Shown piece after piece: positions 31,105-43,059 of a DNA stretch of 64,000 nucleotides. Both the position numbers and the translations under genes were made by a program. Numbering within the stretch: position 1 is the stretch's first letter; each line of letters opens with the position of its first letter. Below the pieces are notes generated by a model. It worked only from the letters and a program-made list of their open reading frames with translations. It was not told the origin of the DNA and ran no database searches. Source of the DNA: Coenobita brevimanus (taxonomy: Eukaryota; Arthropoda; Malacostraca; Decapoda; Coenobitidae); the NCBI GenBank assembly GCA_032717465.1, contig CM064671.1, forward strand, positions 58,348,057 to 58,412,056, read 5' to 3'.

Positions 31105-31118
31105 CACTCCTGACACCA
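31105..31118 (-). promoter_or_regulatory. Primer-binding site complementary to tRNA-Leu
   Basis: One base inside the 5' LTR the element reads TGGTGTCAGGAGTG. This matches the complement of the 3' end of animal tRNA-Leu (CACTCCTGACA plus CCA) over all 14 bases, as far as I recall that tRNA. Confidence 0.75.
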
Positions 31119-31119
31119 G

Positions 31120-31972
31120 TGTTACGTCCTCACCCCACACTGCCACAAACTCCAACATCAGTAGTTCAAGACAGGAAGGGCGTTGCCCAGTGAGTTGTTC
31201 TTCCTATGGTCAGCCTTCAGGTGTACAGTACACAAGATCAGCTGAGGCAAAAATAAATACTGGCTTTGTAAAGTTCACTATCTTTATTTTCCAAGTAATT
31301 CCACTTCCTGCTTTCCAACTTTTCTCCACTGTTCTCACAAGCACTGGAGCTATACACACTGTACTACTCCTGTCACACTTAATGCTTGACAACACTTCAC
31401 TGTTAGTACACTTAATGCTTGCTAACACTTCACTTATTACACAAGTACCGAAAATAATCTTCGCTTACAATAATTACACTTAATTCTTGCAAGCAACTCT
31501 TCACAAACTTCACTAACAGCATTGCACTGATACTGCACTACACTCAAACTGAACCAAAACCGACTGCACTTCATTCAAACTGACTTGACACCCGACTGAA
31601 CCCTTGCTAGTCTCTTATCCATCCTTATATAAACTTGCATTTTACTAGAACATCTACATTCTGCGAGAACAACAGTTGCTAATTCAGAGACAACCAAAAC
31701 CTGCCAAAGCTGTCCTAGGCTACATTACGAGTACATAACACTCTAAATCATTTACCATATGAACTTACATTACGTAATTTAACAAGCAATCACATAAATG
31801 AAACATTATAGAGAAAAAGAGCATAAAAAATTTATGCATTACTTACGAAATAACTATGCACACAAACAGTAGGCACACTGGCAACTCTGACTCGTACTGA
31901 TACCGGAACTACTGTACACGAAAAGCCGAGAACCTTCTTGAGCACCCAGCTGGCAAATATCACTTCTTAACA
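31120..31972 (-). repeat. 5' LTR of the second element (853 bp)
   Basis: Runs from TGTTACGTCC to TTCTTAACA. It retains the uninterrupted GTACACTTAATGCTTGC (31406-31422), which is the empty target site of the insertion in the sister LTR. Confidence 0.88.
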
Positions 31973-31976
31973 ATAT
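31973..31976. repeat. Target-site duplication ATAT, right copy
   Basis: Follows the TTAACA end of the right LTR and matches 26452-26455. Confidence 0.75.
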
Positions 31977-33427
31977 TACTAGTGTTATCCTGATTGTGAG
32001 ACGGATAGTGGTGAAATTCTTAGTACTACCAGGATCTCGTACTTAATTTTAACTGAATATATTAATCAGGCGGCAACTGGAATCGAATACTATAGTTGTA
32101 TCTGCCACGAGATGGTTCAAATAATATCTACATGTACCACTGATCTAGTCCTCTACGCCCTTTTATTACGAGTAAGTGATTTTCATGCAGTACTCGCTTC
32201 CACCAGTGTATTTTAATTTATTAACATCTTTTGTATTGAATGGGTTCATGATCGCTATATGTAGACCCTCCATTTCGAAAAATCTGTTCTAACTAGAATA
32301 AAATCGTCTAGTGAAGGCAAGAATACAGGACAAAATTATTTTAGCCCTCTGATGCAGTTGATATTTATAGTACTATCACCCTTTCGGTCCTCATTGATAG
32401 TCCTGCTGGTTCTCTGTTATCCTCATTTATCACTACAGTTTTTCTTTTACTCTTATCATTCTCATATCACATACCCATTTATTTTCTAATACAGACTTGA
32501 AACAAGGAGCGGTGCCAAGGCACAGCAAACCCGTCCCTAGCAGTCATTTTAGTGCTGACGGATGAACACAACAGGATATCTAGTAAAAGATGTCACGCAT
32601 CAAATTTAGAGTAAATCGGGTGAAAGTTGACGATTTTATGCCCATTTGAAATGTTAGGCCCGACCCACCTGACATTGATCCCCCTACCGCTAACTGGGGG
32701 GGGGGGACCCCTCTGATGCAGGTTTGGAAAATACACTTTTAGGTTTTGGTTTCATGTCGATATGACGAATTTGAAAGGAGTTATGGCGAAAAAAAAAAAA
32801 ATTTCCCTACCCCCATTTTTTAACTTTTGGGCCCTTGGCCCAATTTGACCCAAAATTTATTCAGGTGATCAGAAGGTCATAGCCCATCATAACTGTGATT
32901 TTAGTCAAAATCGCACCAATAGTTTTCACATAAAGCTGTTAACAGATGGACAGACAGAGAAACAGAAAAACAAACAGACAAACCGAGTGAAAACAATACC
33001 CGTCCCCGAGCTCCTCCAGGGCGGGGTCGGGCAATTAGGAACTATCTTTAGAACTGAAGACATGTTTCCCCTGTGATACTAAATATGCCTTTGGGTGGAG
33101 GAGAGGGGGGGGAGGGGCTCAGGAGTAAGCCGAAACCCACCCTCACGCCCTATCCGTTAGGTACAACCACAGTTTTCATACTAGGAAACTTGAAGTTTCC
33201 CTGTGTGGGTGTGTGTAGAGAAATCAGGGCCGGAGACAGGTTTCTGCTAACTGCAGGTGGGGGCGCTTACCATCCGATTCCTTGCCCAGACACCGTGCAG
33301 TCAAGACCTCTGGCTCGTGTGTCTGTAGCACTGGACTCTGCCTCCGTTATAGAGGAAGAATTTTTTCCAGTTTTCCCAGTTTTGCCATTGAAGGGACTTA
33401 GTCTCTGGCACAGAGGAGAATTTTAGT
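31977..33427. other. Non-coding stretch with an old interspersed repeat
   Basis: No gene recognised. About 32490-33030 looks like a dispersed repeat: it ends TAACAGATGGACAGACAGAG and a CAGACAAACC tail. Tails of this type also occur, inverted, near 45775-45830 and, in plus orientation, near 50708-50740. Confidence 0.45.
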
Positions 33428-33488
33428 GTGTCTTACAGGTTTTTGCTGGGACTCTGTCTTCAAGGCAGACGTCTGTCTGACTGTGTTT

Positions 33489-33533
<45 letters not shown>

Positions 33534-33851
33534 CTGCCGTTAGTGTCCCTCACTGTAGTATGACGCCGAACCCTGAAGGGGTGCCGTTAGGGCACTTCCA
33601 TGAAGGGGGGCCATTAGGGCCTGGTTATAGGAGGCAGTGATGGCGGCTCTGGTAGATTAGGTAAGACCCTCACAGGGCAGTGGCAGGGCCTCCTACATCG
33701 CCCTTTAGAGGGCGGGGAGCATAGGTTGCCCGTCACTGTAGGGACTTGGCCATTTTTCCTGTTTTTCTTTTGGAGTGATTGTGTGTGTGCTGTGTGTGTG
33801 TGTTAGTGTGTGTGTAGTCTGTTTCTTGGGGAGTTTGCTTGCCTCAGTGCT

Positions 33852-35841
33852 ATGGAGGCACCTCGTAGTACCCGATCTTCGGGTCCCTCACGCATCCCAC
33901 GACCTCAGCCCCAGTGCTCAGGTTTATCTAGGCCTTCCAGTGCTAAGGGGAGTAAGAGGGAGAGACACTCCTCCACATCCAGCTCACAGTCCTCTACTCC
34001 CATAGATCCCTGTCCCTCCCAAGCTACTGCCTTGGCTCCTGCCTTGGGCCCATTGCCTCGTCCTGCCATCTATGCTTCTACAACTCGACCAGCTAAATCA
34101 GGTCGCCGCCATGAGCAGATGACCATGGATGCTGCCATTCCTGCTGCCTCATTTGCTCCTTCTGATGCTGATCCTGCCCTTACTGATGACGACGGTTTCT
34201 CGCTGGTCAGTAGTAAAAGATCTAGACGGCGAGAGCAGGGAAACTACGCCACTCCGGTACCACGCTCCGGGGCTCCTCGTAAGCCTCCTCTTGCCGCTCG
34301 ACCTTCAGTAATGGTGGCGCTGCCCCCTCCACCTCGCTCATCATTCCCGGCCTTTCGTGTGACTCACCAGGACGGGCACGAAACAAGCTACGATGCAGTC
34401 GTAGCTTTGGAACGCCGCCTGCCGGAACTGAGGACCACCAACATTATCGGCAAAGACGGGAGCTCCGTCTTAGTCCCGAAAGACGAGGCCTTTTACGACC
34501 TTCTCAAGGCAGCAGCCCAGGACGTGGCCAACCCCATCAAGCTCGTGGAGCTCACTCCAGGGCTGAGATCGACCAAGGCTATTGTCATGGGGTATCCCAT
34601 GAGAATGCCGGTCGATCTCCTTTTGCGTCACCCACAGGTGGAAGAAGCCACGCGTTGTCAGAGGCAGCGTACCAGGGAGGAGACTCGCCAGGTCCTCATC
34701 ACTTTACGGGGTCCTCTACTACCCTCTCTCGATCTTGGGAACTGGGGTACTTACTATCTGCACCCATATACCCCGGAGCCTCTCCGTTGCTATCAGTGTC
34801 AGAGGTATGGACACCACAGAGCCACTTGCAACAGGCCTGTCATTTGCGGGATCTGCAGCGGCCCACACGATACGGAGCACTGCCTGGCGAGATTCAAGGC
34901 CAAGGAGGCAATCACCTCCCGCTGCCCCAACTGCTCTGGCCCACACCATGCGTAGCACCCCAACTGCCCCATCAGAGCTGCACATGTTTTGCAGGGCCGG
35001 GAACGCCAGGTAGCCTGGGTTCAGCAGCAGCAAGCCACCAGCTCCACGCCTGCACCTCCAGGGACCTTTGTCTGGGGCCAACAGCGTCAAATAACAGCCG
35101 TGCCTTCTCCTCCTTCTCCTCTCGATGCCAGCGCCTTTCCCCCTCTGCAGTCTGCTCCCCCTCGTCAGACTGGCAGTAGAGGCTCACCACCCACCTCCTA
35201 CCACACTCCCACCACCGTTCGATGCATCTCTCCCCGTACCACCTCATGCTCCGAGCTCTCCCCAGATTCTCTTCACCATACAGGACCTGCGATTAATTGG
35301 GAAAGAGATTGGTCTAAGCTTTGCTTGGTTACTGGAATCGATGCTTGACAGGAACGTCGATACTGCTCCCCTCGTGGCTACTATCGACAAAATCGTCGTG
35401 GATGTGGTGGAGGCAAAGCGACAGCTTCGTCCCTCTCCACCTACACGTCAGATGTCATCTCCTGATCTGTCAGCAACACCCCAGTCGACATCGCGGCCCA
35501 TCCACCCGCTCGCCAGGACCAACTGCAGCCTCAGCAGTGCCCGAGGCCAGATGCCGCTCTCGCAGCCCAATTACCACCTCACCAGGGCCACCACAAACCT
35601 CAGCAAGGGTAGGGGCAGAATGCCGACCTCGCGGCCCAGCCTCCAACTCTCTGGCACCGACTCCAGCCTCAGCAGTGGTAGAGGCAGATCACCCGCCCGG
35701 CAACCTGCCCATCAATCCATCAGGGCCAGTTCCAGCCTCAGCAGCAGTAGAGGCAGAGGGAGAAACTCTCGGACTTCTGCGAGAGACTGCTTACCCTCCA
35801 TGGTCCCAGACAACGCTGATTGCCTCCGAGTCCTGCAGTAG
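33852..35841 (+). pseudogene. ORF1 (gag-like) of LINE family 2
   Basis: The ATG at 33852 opens MEAPRSTRSSGPSRIPRPQP and the frame runs to a TAG at 34953-34955. Low-complexity Ser/Pro is followed by a folded domain (about 34360-34780) and the knuckles CYQCQRYGHHRATC, CGICSGPHDTEHC and CPNCSGPHHA. The TAG falls inside the third knuckle, where the frame continues HPNC, so it is a point mutation. A frameshift around 35170-35260 moves the protein to the frame of ORF2. There LFTIQDLRLIGKEIGLSFAW leads into several RGR/SLSS repeats (about 35520-35770). The protein would bind LINE RNA. Confidence 0.78.
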
Positions 35842-38800
35842 AACTGCGTAGGAGCTTGGAGTAAGCTCCCTCACCTCCAGGAGGTGGCTATCCAGGAGAA
35901 TATTCATGTCTTCCTTCTGCAAGAGACACTCCTACCCCACAGCTCCCCTTTTCGGCTCCGAGGATACAATGGCTTCTTCCCCCCTAGGGTCCCTGGTGAT
36001 GCGCAGGGGTGTGCCATCCTGGTTCGGGATCACATCCCTTGCATAGAATGTAGCCCTCCTATTCACTGCGGTGAGGGTGTTGAGGTTCAAGGAGTCATCT
36101 TGCAACTTGCCACGACCTCCTTAACCATCTATAACATTTATAAGAGCCATGTTGGGACTCTAGACATTGGCGAGCTCCTCCATCAGGCTGCAGCTGAGTC
36201 CACCCTCATTGGGGGGGACTTCAATGCCCACCATCCCGTCCTATACTCACCCCACCCGGCGAATGAGGCTGGGCGACATGTTGCCATCGCCCTCGAGGAA
36301 ACTGCAGGGGTCTCCTTACTCAATAACTTGTCCAAGTCTACTCATGTCCATGGTGGGAGGCTTGACCTCTCCCTAGTCTCTGCACCTCTTGCCGATGTGT
36401 CTACATGGTCCTTGCACCCAATCCTCACCAGTGATCACTTTGCTGTGGTGATGGAATTGCCTGCGGCTCCTCTTCCACCCCCACCACCACCTCCGCCTCG
36501 CTGGGACTTACGACATGCACATTGGCCCGAGTATGCACAGACAGTTGACACCGCCTTGGACAAGGCTGTTCCCCCGCATTCCCTAGAGGACCATGCGGAG
36601 CAGGTTGTCCATGCCTTACGTCACGCTGCTGCTGCCTGTATTCCCCTCACCAAGCGCCCCACGGTCTTTATTAAGGACTACTGGTTTTATGACGAATGGG
36701 TTCAGGAGCTGAACCATCGGCTAAACTCCGCTCGTAAGGCCTACCATCGGCGACCTTCCTCTCCAACTAGGAGATATCTGGCTGCAGTGGAGCGACATGT
36801 TTCGCAGGAAAAGCGCCGCATCCGGGACGAGGCTTGGATGAGGTGGTGTAGGTCGCTTAATTCACGTTCCACACTTGGGGAGATGTGGGCGTGAATCAAG
36901 TCGGTCTCTTCTCCCCGACCAGCTAGGCCACCATCACATCCTGACCCTGCAGGTGAGGCAGATCACCTTGCTGCCCATTTCGCTGCTCGTACTGCCACAA
37001 CGAACCTCCCACAGTCTGTCAATGACCTGCAAGCTCACCTTGCAGGACCCCGCAGGGACGCTGTCAATGCTGCTTGCTCTCGTCCTGATGCTGCAGACCA
37101 CCCCTTTACTGTGGAGGAGCTAGATCGAGTGTTGTGCAGCAGAAAGGATACGGCTCCGGGCCCTGATGGCCTTGTATACTCCCTCCTGGCTCACACAAGC
37201 CAGGGAGGGAAGGTGCGTGTCCTGGACCTGTTCAATCGCTCATGGCTTGAAAAGCGTCTCCCTGGATCGTGGAAGACAGCCATTATTCACCCCATCCCCA
37301 AACCACGAGACCCGACTACCATGAGGCCGATCTCCCTCCTCAGTTGCATTGCCAAGACCGCTGAGAGGCTTGTCCTCTCTCGACTTGTCTGGAGGTTGGG
37401 GCCGCTCCATCCCCGGCTATTTGCTTACCTCCCTGGCAGGAGTGCTCAACATTGCCTAGCCTCCTTTCTTGGTGAGCTGAGGAGTGGTCGTGGCATGGCT
37501 GTCTTCCTCGATCTTGAGAAGGCATTCAAACTTGCCAACCCAGACGCAGTACTTGTGGCGCTCGCAGCGAAGGGCTTGGGTGGTCGCCTCCTCTCCTGGG
37601 TGAGGGACTTCTTCCACGGCCGTGCTGCTTCTGTTCGATTTCAGGGCAGAGTATCCCCTCCCTACTCACATGTCAATGGCACACCCCAGGGCAGTGTGCT
37701 GAGTCCTCTTTTATTTAATGTCTTAGTTGAGGACCTGCTTACAGTTGACTGTGGCCAAGGGGTTACTCTGTTCTGCTATGCAGATGACTTGGCACTGGTT
37801 TTCTCTAGACGGGACTGCTACACTCAGGCACCAACTGTCTACATGCCAGATGCTGTGAGCTTGGCCTTAAAATCAATTTCCAAAAAACTAAATGCCTGCC
37901 TTTTGGTCTCCGCCACCCTGACCGTCCCCTTCTACTTGGGGGTAATAGCCTTGATGTTGTTCGCTGTCACCAGTACCTGGGTGTATGGTTCGACAGCCGT
38001 GTGACATTTGCCACTCATATCCGCTATATACAGGAGCGAGCAGCTACCCGCATTACTGCCCTAAAAGCCCTTTCTCACCGTAACCTGGGTGCCTCGTACA
38101 GCGTTCTACAGACTTTTTATTCACAAGCTATCCGTTCCATTGTGGATTACGAGGCTCTATGTCTAATAGGAGTGTCTGAGTCACTCCGTCTCTCTTTGGA
38201 AGTATAACACTGCTCTGCGTATATTGCTCGGTGCACCTCCTTGGACACGCTTGGTCAACCTTCGGGCTGAGAGTGGTTTTCCCTCTCTGCAGCACCGCAT
38301 TTGGGCACGAACAACAGCTGTCGTTGCTCAGCTCTGTCAGCATCGGCCCCACCTTCCGGTGTCTGTACTCCTCCAGCGTACCCTTGCTCGGCCCCCAAAT
38401 CCTCACCCTGGAGGTGATTGGATTCTGCTTGCTGTGGACATAGTTCGCAAGCTTGATGCCGCTGATACCATTAGTGGTGGTCCTGACTTGCCCAATCCTG
38501 CATATGCCCCTGCTCCTCCTTGGCTCCCACCTGTGATCAAATATTTCGAGCCCAATATAGCGGTTCCCAGGTCCTCTTTTCCTGCTGTTCTTCGCCAGGA
38601 TGCTCTCAGTCGTGTGGCAGCTTTCTTCACTCCAGATACTGCAGTCTACTATACTGATGGGTCTGTTGGTGATGATGGGTCTGCGGGTGCTGCTTTTGTT
38701 TGTGATGAGGGGGTTGAGTCCTGGCGTGTCACCTCCGGTGTTTCAGCCTACCAGACTGAGCTCGTTGCCATTCTCTGCGCCCTTCGCCATGCTGATCAAC

Positions 38801-39492
38801 ACCTCCATCGGCGTATTATTATCCATATGGACTCGCTTTCCTCTATACGTGGCCCCCAGAAGCACTGCTACGCTGACAATAAATATCTCCTTACGTCCAT
38901 TATAGCTGTTGCAACTTCCATCACGGGTCGGGGGGGTGAGGTTCACCTTCACTGGCTTCCTGGGCATGTCGGCATTGCAGGCAATGAGCGTGCTGATGCT
39001 GCTGCTCGCCATGCTGGCACGTTACCTGTTACCACATTTCAGCTGCGTCCTAGTCTATCCCTTCTCTTGCAACACGTGGCTGATGCCGTCTGCCGACTTT
39101 CGCAGGAGGATCATCAGTTTCAGGTATGGGAGGGCTCCCGTTCTGCTACATGGTATGCCAGAGCTACAGAGTACACACCTGTGTCTGTTCCCCATTGCAC
39201 ACCTAACCACCTACTGGTTCCACTTCGCCGCTTACGCCTGGGGTTCCCGTGCTACAGCCAGGTGACTAACAGCAACCCAGAGCCGTGCCCTCACTGCTTT
39301 GAGGTCAGTGAGCGCCCCTGCTCCATTATGTTCTGGAATGTCCTGCAACATCTCGACTTCGGTGTAATATTGGGACGCAGCTTCATGTTGGGGCTGACGA
39401 CTTTCAACTGGCAGCAGAGCTTATTGCAAGGACACCCACGTCTGCTCTTTTGGGGGTTGTGGCCATGTACCTACCCCCACGCTAGTATATAA
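35842..39492 (+). pseudogene. ORF2 (endonuclease, RT, RNase H) of LINE family 2
   Basis: The endonuclease starts at NCVGAWSKLPHLQE (35842). A TAG at 35839-35841 stands where Trp of the QWNC motif is usual. Endonuclease motifs LLQETLLP, LIGGDFNAHHPV and TSDHFAVVM follow. A TGA at 36892-36894 (likely Trp) precedes the RT: APGPDGLVYSLL, HPIPKPRDPTTMRPISLLSC, VFLDLEKAFKLANP, NGTPQGSVLSPLLF and FCYADDLALVF (about 37772). A frameshift follows near 37830 and another near 38170. RNase H is read from YYTDGSVGDDGSAGAAF through HMDSLSSI to WLPGHVGIAGNERADAAA. The RT active site is intact, but the ORF is not. Confidence 0.82.
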
Positions 39493-39520
39493 TCCTTGTT
39501 TTATAAACAGAATTTCTCTG

Positions 39521-39580
39521 ACGGGCTTTTGTTTTGCCCGTGTCCTCCCTTTTTAGGAGGCGAATCTAAACCAACCAACC
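39521..39580 (+). promoter_or_regulatory. 3' UTR double stem-loop and (AACC)n tail of LINE family 2
   Basis: ACGGGC (39521-39526) pairs with GCCCGT (39536-39541), and CCTCC (39544-39548) pairs with GGAGG (39556-39560). AACC repeats follow at 39569-39580. The paired hairpins just before the tail are a likely recognition site for the LINE RT. Confidence 0.6.
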
Positions 39581-39827
39581 AGCTTACCATCCACTCACTC
39601 GATGTAGTGCTGCTCTCGGGTGTCTGCCTTTTCCTCTCCTCCCTCCATTCTTTCCTTCCTCTTCTGTCTTTCTTTACTTCATTCCTTCCACGTCCTTCTG
39701 CATACGGGTGACTTTACACTCCCTCTTTTGTCTTTCTATCCTTCATTCTATCCTCCTCCTTCTGCCTGTGGGTGACTTAACACTGAGTGACAAGCCGAAT
39801 GGTTTCCTGTACACCAGGAAGCCATTT

Positions 39828-40085
39828 ACTATGCTGGGTGGTAACCATATAACCAAATTATGGCGTCTGGTGGTTTAGTGGGTAATTACGGTGCTCCACT
39901 CGGATTGAGCCGGTGAAGGTTTATAACCAAGAAGTGTTTGAGGTTTATTGCTCACGTAATGCTACTCAGGGATAAATGAGGCTGGTCACTGTCATTTTAA
40001 ATGTCAAGACCAACTTACCTAGCCCCGGGCTCCTACGCTTCTTACGGGACAACGTAGGATTGGATGGTGGATGGATGGATGGGTG
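39828..40085 (+). mobile_element. tRNA-like SINE with (GGAT)n tail
   Basis: From about 39862 GGCGTCTGGTGGTTTAGTGG holds an A-box-like element and GAAGGTTTATAACC, about 50 bases later, a weak B-box. The body runs to TAGCCCCGGGCTCCTACG, and a GGAT tail closes it at about 40062-40083. Both the GGTAACCATATAACC lead (about 39832) and the TAGCCCCGG end recur in inverse orientation around 48130-48290. Confidence 0.5.
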
Positions 40086-40265
40086 ATTTTTTTTTCTTTC
40101 GCCGGATTCCTGGAACAAGAAGAAGCAATTCTATTTTGACATCTTTATCGAGAGCATAATAAAGAATACATCATCGTAATGGACATGTGCGAAGGTAGAT
40201 AGATATACAACTAACTTTATCATTAGCTCTGTAATTTTTCGCAATTATGAATTCCTGTTTATAGG

Positions 40266-40661
40266 TCATTCTGCAATGCATTGCCTGTTTATCTGGGCGA
40301 CCCTCTGAGTGAAGGTCTCCGAGACGTATGTGCTAACAGGATGAGAGTTTAGGGTAATACTATAGTACTGTGGATCATATGTTGTGGGGATGATGGCTGA
40401 TCGCTGATGTGAAGGGCAAGTCGTGGTTTGTGAAGTGGCATTATTAGCCCAGTAAGTGGACTGACTCCAGCACTTCCTATTGCGAGGTCTGGTCTCCACT
40501 GTCCCCTCCTTCTGCCAGCGGTGGATCCAGCGGTACACTGTGGAGGTACTGGTGCCTGTCTCCTGGGCTACTTCTCGCACCGACACGCCTCCCAGCCACA
40601 TCCACACTATCCGCAGTCGATCCTTCGTCACTGGTCGGGTATTTAATTTTCGCCCGTCCAT
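40266..40661 (-). CDS. Helix-turn-helix ORF, transposase-derived
   Basis: 131 codons from an ATG at 40659-40661. Residues 10-60 (TKDRLRIVWMWLGGVSVREV, then AQETGTSTSTVYRWIHRWQK) form a clear helix-turn-helix of the kind found at the N-terminus of Tc1/IS630-type transposases. The part after RPRNRK has no recognisable fold, and the DDE catalytic domain is absent. It may be a truncated transposase with a frameshift near residue 65, or a domesticated short DNA-binding protein. No inverted repeats were found by eye around it. It is not adjacent to any other coding feature. Confidence 0.5.
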   Translation of the reverse strand: MDGRKLNTRPVTKDRLRIVWMWLGGVSVREVAQETGTSTSTVYRWIHRWQKEGTVETRPRNRKCWSQSTYWANNATSQTTTCPSHQRSAIIPTTYDPQYYSITLNSHPVSTYVSETFTQRVAQINRQCIAE

Positions 40662-43026
40662 TTTCTCTCCCTGTCAGAGAATGTAAATGAAAGAATCTGA
40701 TAATGAATGTAATTGTTATGATATTCCTCTGAATCCGGCCATATATTTTATTTTGGTCCCGGTATCACTAGATGGCTACATTCAGTCTAAGGTAGACTTT
40801 ACACCGTAGGAGGCATTGATATACTACATCTTTATGGTTGTTCTATCATTAGTTTAATATGGGGTAGCAAGGAACAGAAAAATTGAGTGAGATGACATCC
40901 AAAGGAAAAAGTTTATTTGCAAGATTACTTTTTAAAATAAATTATTTGATCATTTCACTGTTAGGAGCCTCCAATAAATAAAATACGAGTTGTTATTGTT
41001 GCATTACCCCTGCATAGCAGACTCGTCGACCACAGGTAAAAAACTGCTGCTTTGCTTCCCGTTGTGACAGACAGTTAATGACTAGGTTCGGGCCAGGGTG
41101 CTTCTGCATGGCGAGGTTTAGTTTCTGGGTGGACGCTGCAGCGGCTTCTCTCCACCAGTGATGCACTGTAGCCTGCCTGTCAGCGCCACAGAACACGAGT
41201 GTTCGCCATGTGGGAGCAGAATATTATTAAATACTACTAAACAATGTGTTAATGCAGGCTGTTGTGGCTATTACACTCAGTAAGCCTTTAAAGGCACTTC
41301 AGTACTAATAAAAGGACAAAACATTGTTTGCATAGGTACCCTCTCAATCCCATGATGTTCTTTTTTATTTTTTTCCTTGTGTGTCTTACATAACCAGGAT
41401 ATATTTTTCTTTTCAGGATAGGGTATTTATACTGAAAAAATTTGGTAAAGCCTTGAAGAATAATTTACTACTAACAGACACATCCTACGCTGTAGTTAAT
41501 CGTGTAGTAGCAGCTGAAGTGAAATAAATAGTTCCGGGGTTCCTGTGTTTAAATCATGCAGAATTTGTTTCATTTCTATTCAGCAAAGACAGCACTACTC
41601 TTCTAATTTGCTAACATATTTTGCCAGTTCACTAAAATCTCTCCGCTGTGTTTCAACATTTTTTGACACCAACAGCTTTTGTTTCTTTTCAGTTTTCTAT
41701 CTAACTATCTGTACCTACCTACTGTATATATATCTATCTTTCTGTCTGTCTGTCTGTTTGTCTATCTACTGGCTATCTATCTATCTATCCATCTATCTGT
41801 CTGTAGCTAGACACCTAATTCCAGTAAGGGGTAGCCACAAGCAAATCAACTAAGAGTGAAACATAGGATACCAACAGTGTTAGTACTAACACCATTAAAC
41901 TTCCCACGGTAAGGAGAATTTTGTTACATAAATTCACCTACGATCAAACGATTTTATTTTGCTAAGAGTGACCATAGGGACCTAAAAGTGTTAAAGATGA
42001 GCATGTGCCCGACCGTCATGTTACTGCTATGCATATATTATTGTGATTTCGTAGCAATGAAGTATCACTCTCTTATCTCCCTCTTTTGGTATAGGGTAGA
42101 CTACTTTTTGAGTGTCCTCGTGACTATTAGTTGGTGAATTCTCATCAGTTGCTTGCATCATTTTTTTTCCTTTCCATTACCCGTTTCATTTTTCATAAAC
42201 GTGTTTTTTTTTCTACGTAGTCATAGCATGTGTGGCTATAGTTCATCCGTTTTAACTTGACCTGATTTTTCACCCTCTTGCAGCTTATTTCACGCAGCTC
42301 AGTGGCAAGGAAAACAGTGTTGTGACTTTACAGACTGTCTGTAGCGCTTCTTCGTGACGGTCATCAAATTCTAACATTAACCTCCAGTTACAGTCCAGTA
42401 TTCAGGATGGAGGGATGGTAATTTTAGGCCTAGGTAAAGTGGACATAGTATAGCGGATTCATGAGGCAACCAAAATACTTGTATACCTCAAGCCAGCAAT
42501 CCAAGCCATAACCTCAACACACATCTCTCAAAGTGTCAGGGGGATCCAATATTTGAACCATCCTATACACTCTAGTCCTCAACATTTGCCATTATATCAT
42601 ACTTTTATTGGAAGTGACACTGGACATGTTTAAGCTAGTTCAGCCAGACGTATGGTTATTTAGGCGGTATTATCTCTTTGTGTGGCTTCGTCCGTGTCTC
42701 TGCCACTCAAAATATTAGGATGCAAGGTGCTTGAATCCCGTTGACTCTCGTATATATATCGAAGCCGCACCATACCAAAACACACCACATCACAACACAA
42801 CGCAACACACTACACCACAATTTGCCACACCACAACACACCAGGCGCATTATCCTGAAGATTCCACATCTAATACTGTTGTACTTGTTCTCCTTCATTCA
42901 GGCTACTGAGCAGTGACTTTATGTACCCTTGGGAAGATGTGTTGTTATACTGAGATTCATGAATGCTATTTCTAACCCTGCGACTTCGAAACTTCTTAGA
43001 TGAATAATGCTGCGGTAAGATGGCAA

Positions 43027-43059
<33 letters not shown>

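Larger units (their letters stand above)
26456..31972 (-). mobile_element. Second Gypsy-type LTR retroelement, internally deleted
   Basis: Two LTRs (26456-28305, including a later insertion, and 31120-31972) begin TGTTAC and end TTAACA. They are bordered by an ATAT duplication (26452-26455 and 31973-31976). In minus orientation the element has a tRNA-Leu-type PBS, a coiled-coil gag start, a fragment of capsid, and then directly the integrase. Protease, RT and RNase H are missing. The internal part is only 2.8 kb. The LTRs differ at many positions, so the insertion is older than the env-bearing element at 984-9323. It sits about 1 kb upstream of the IR-like gene. Confidence 0.88.
33428..39580 (+). 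mobile_element. LINE family 2: RNase H-bearing, moderately decayed
   Basis: A non-LTR retrotransposon with a 5' leader that includes a (GT)n tract (33489-33530), ORF1 with three CCHC-type knuckles, ORF2 with endonuclease, RT (intact YADD) and RNase H, and an (AACC)n tail at 39569-39580. Unlike family 1 the tail is not a dinucleotide repeat. The 5' boundary could not be fixed: no second copy is available and 33428 is a guess. GC content and codon use are higher than in the AT-rich flanks. Only a handful of stops and frameshifts are seen, so it is younger than family 1 copy 1. Confidence 0.85.

Noticed and set aside
33073..33640. Plus-strand frames of 70-117 codons before LINE family 2 ORF1
   Set aside because: Low-complexity and (GT)n-derived, with no similarity to ORF1 segments.
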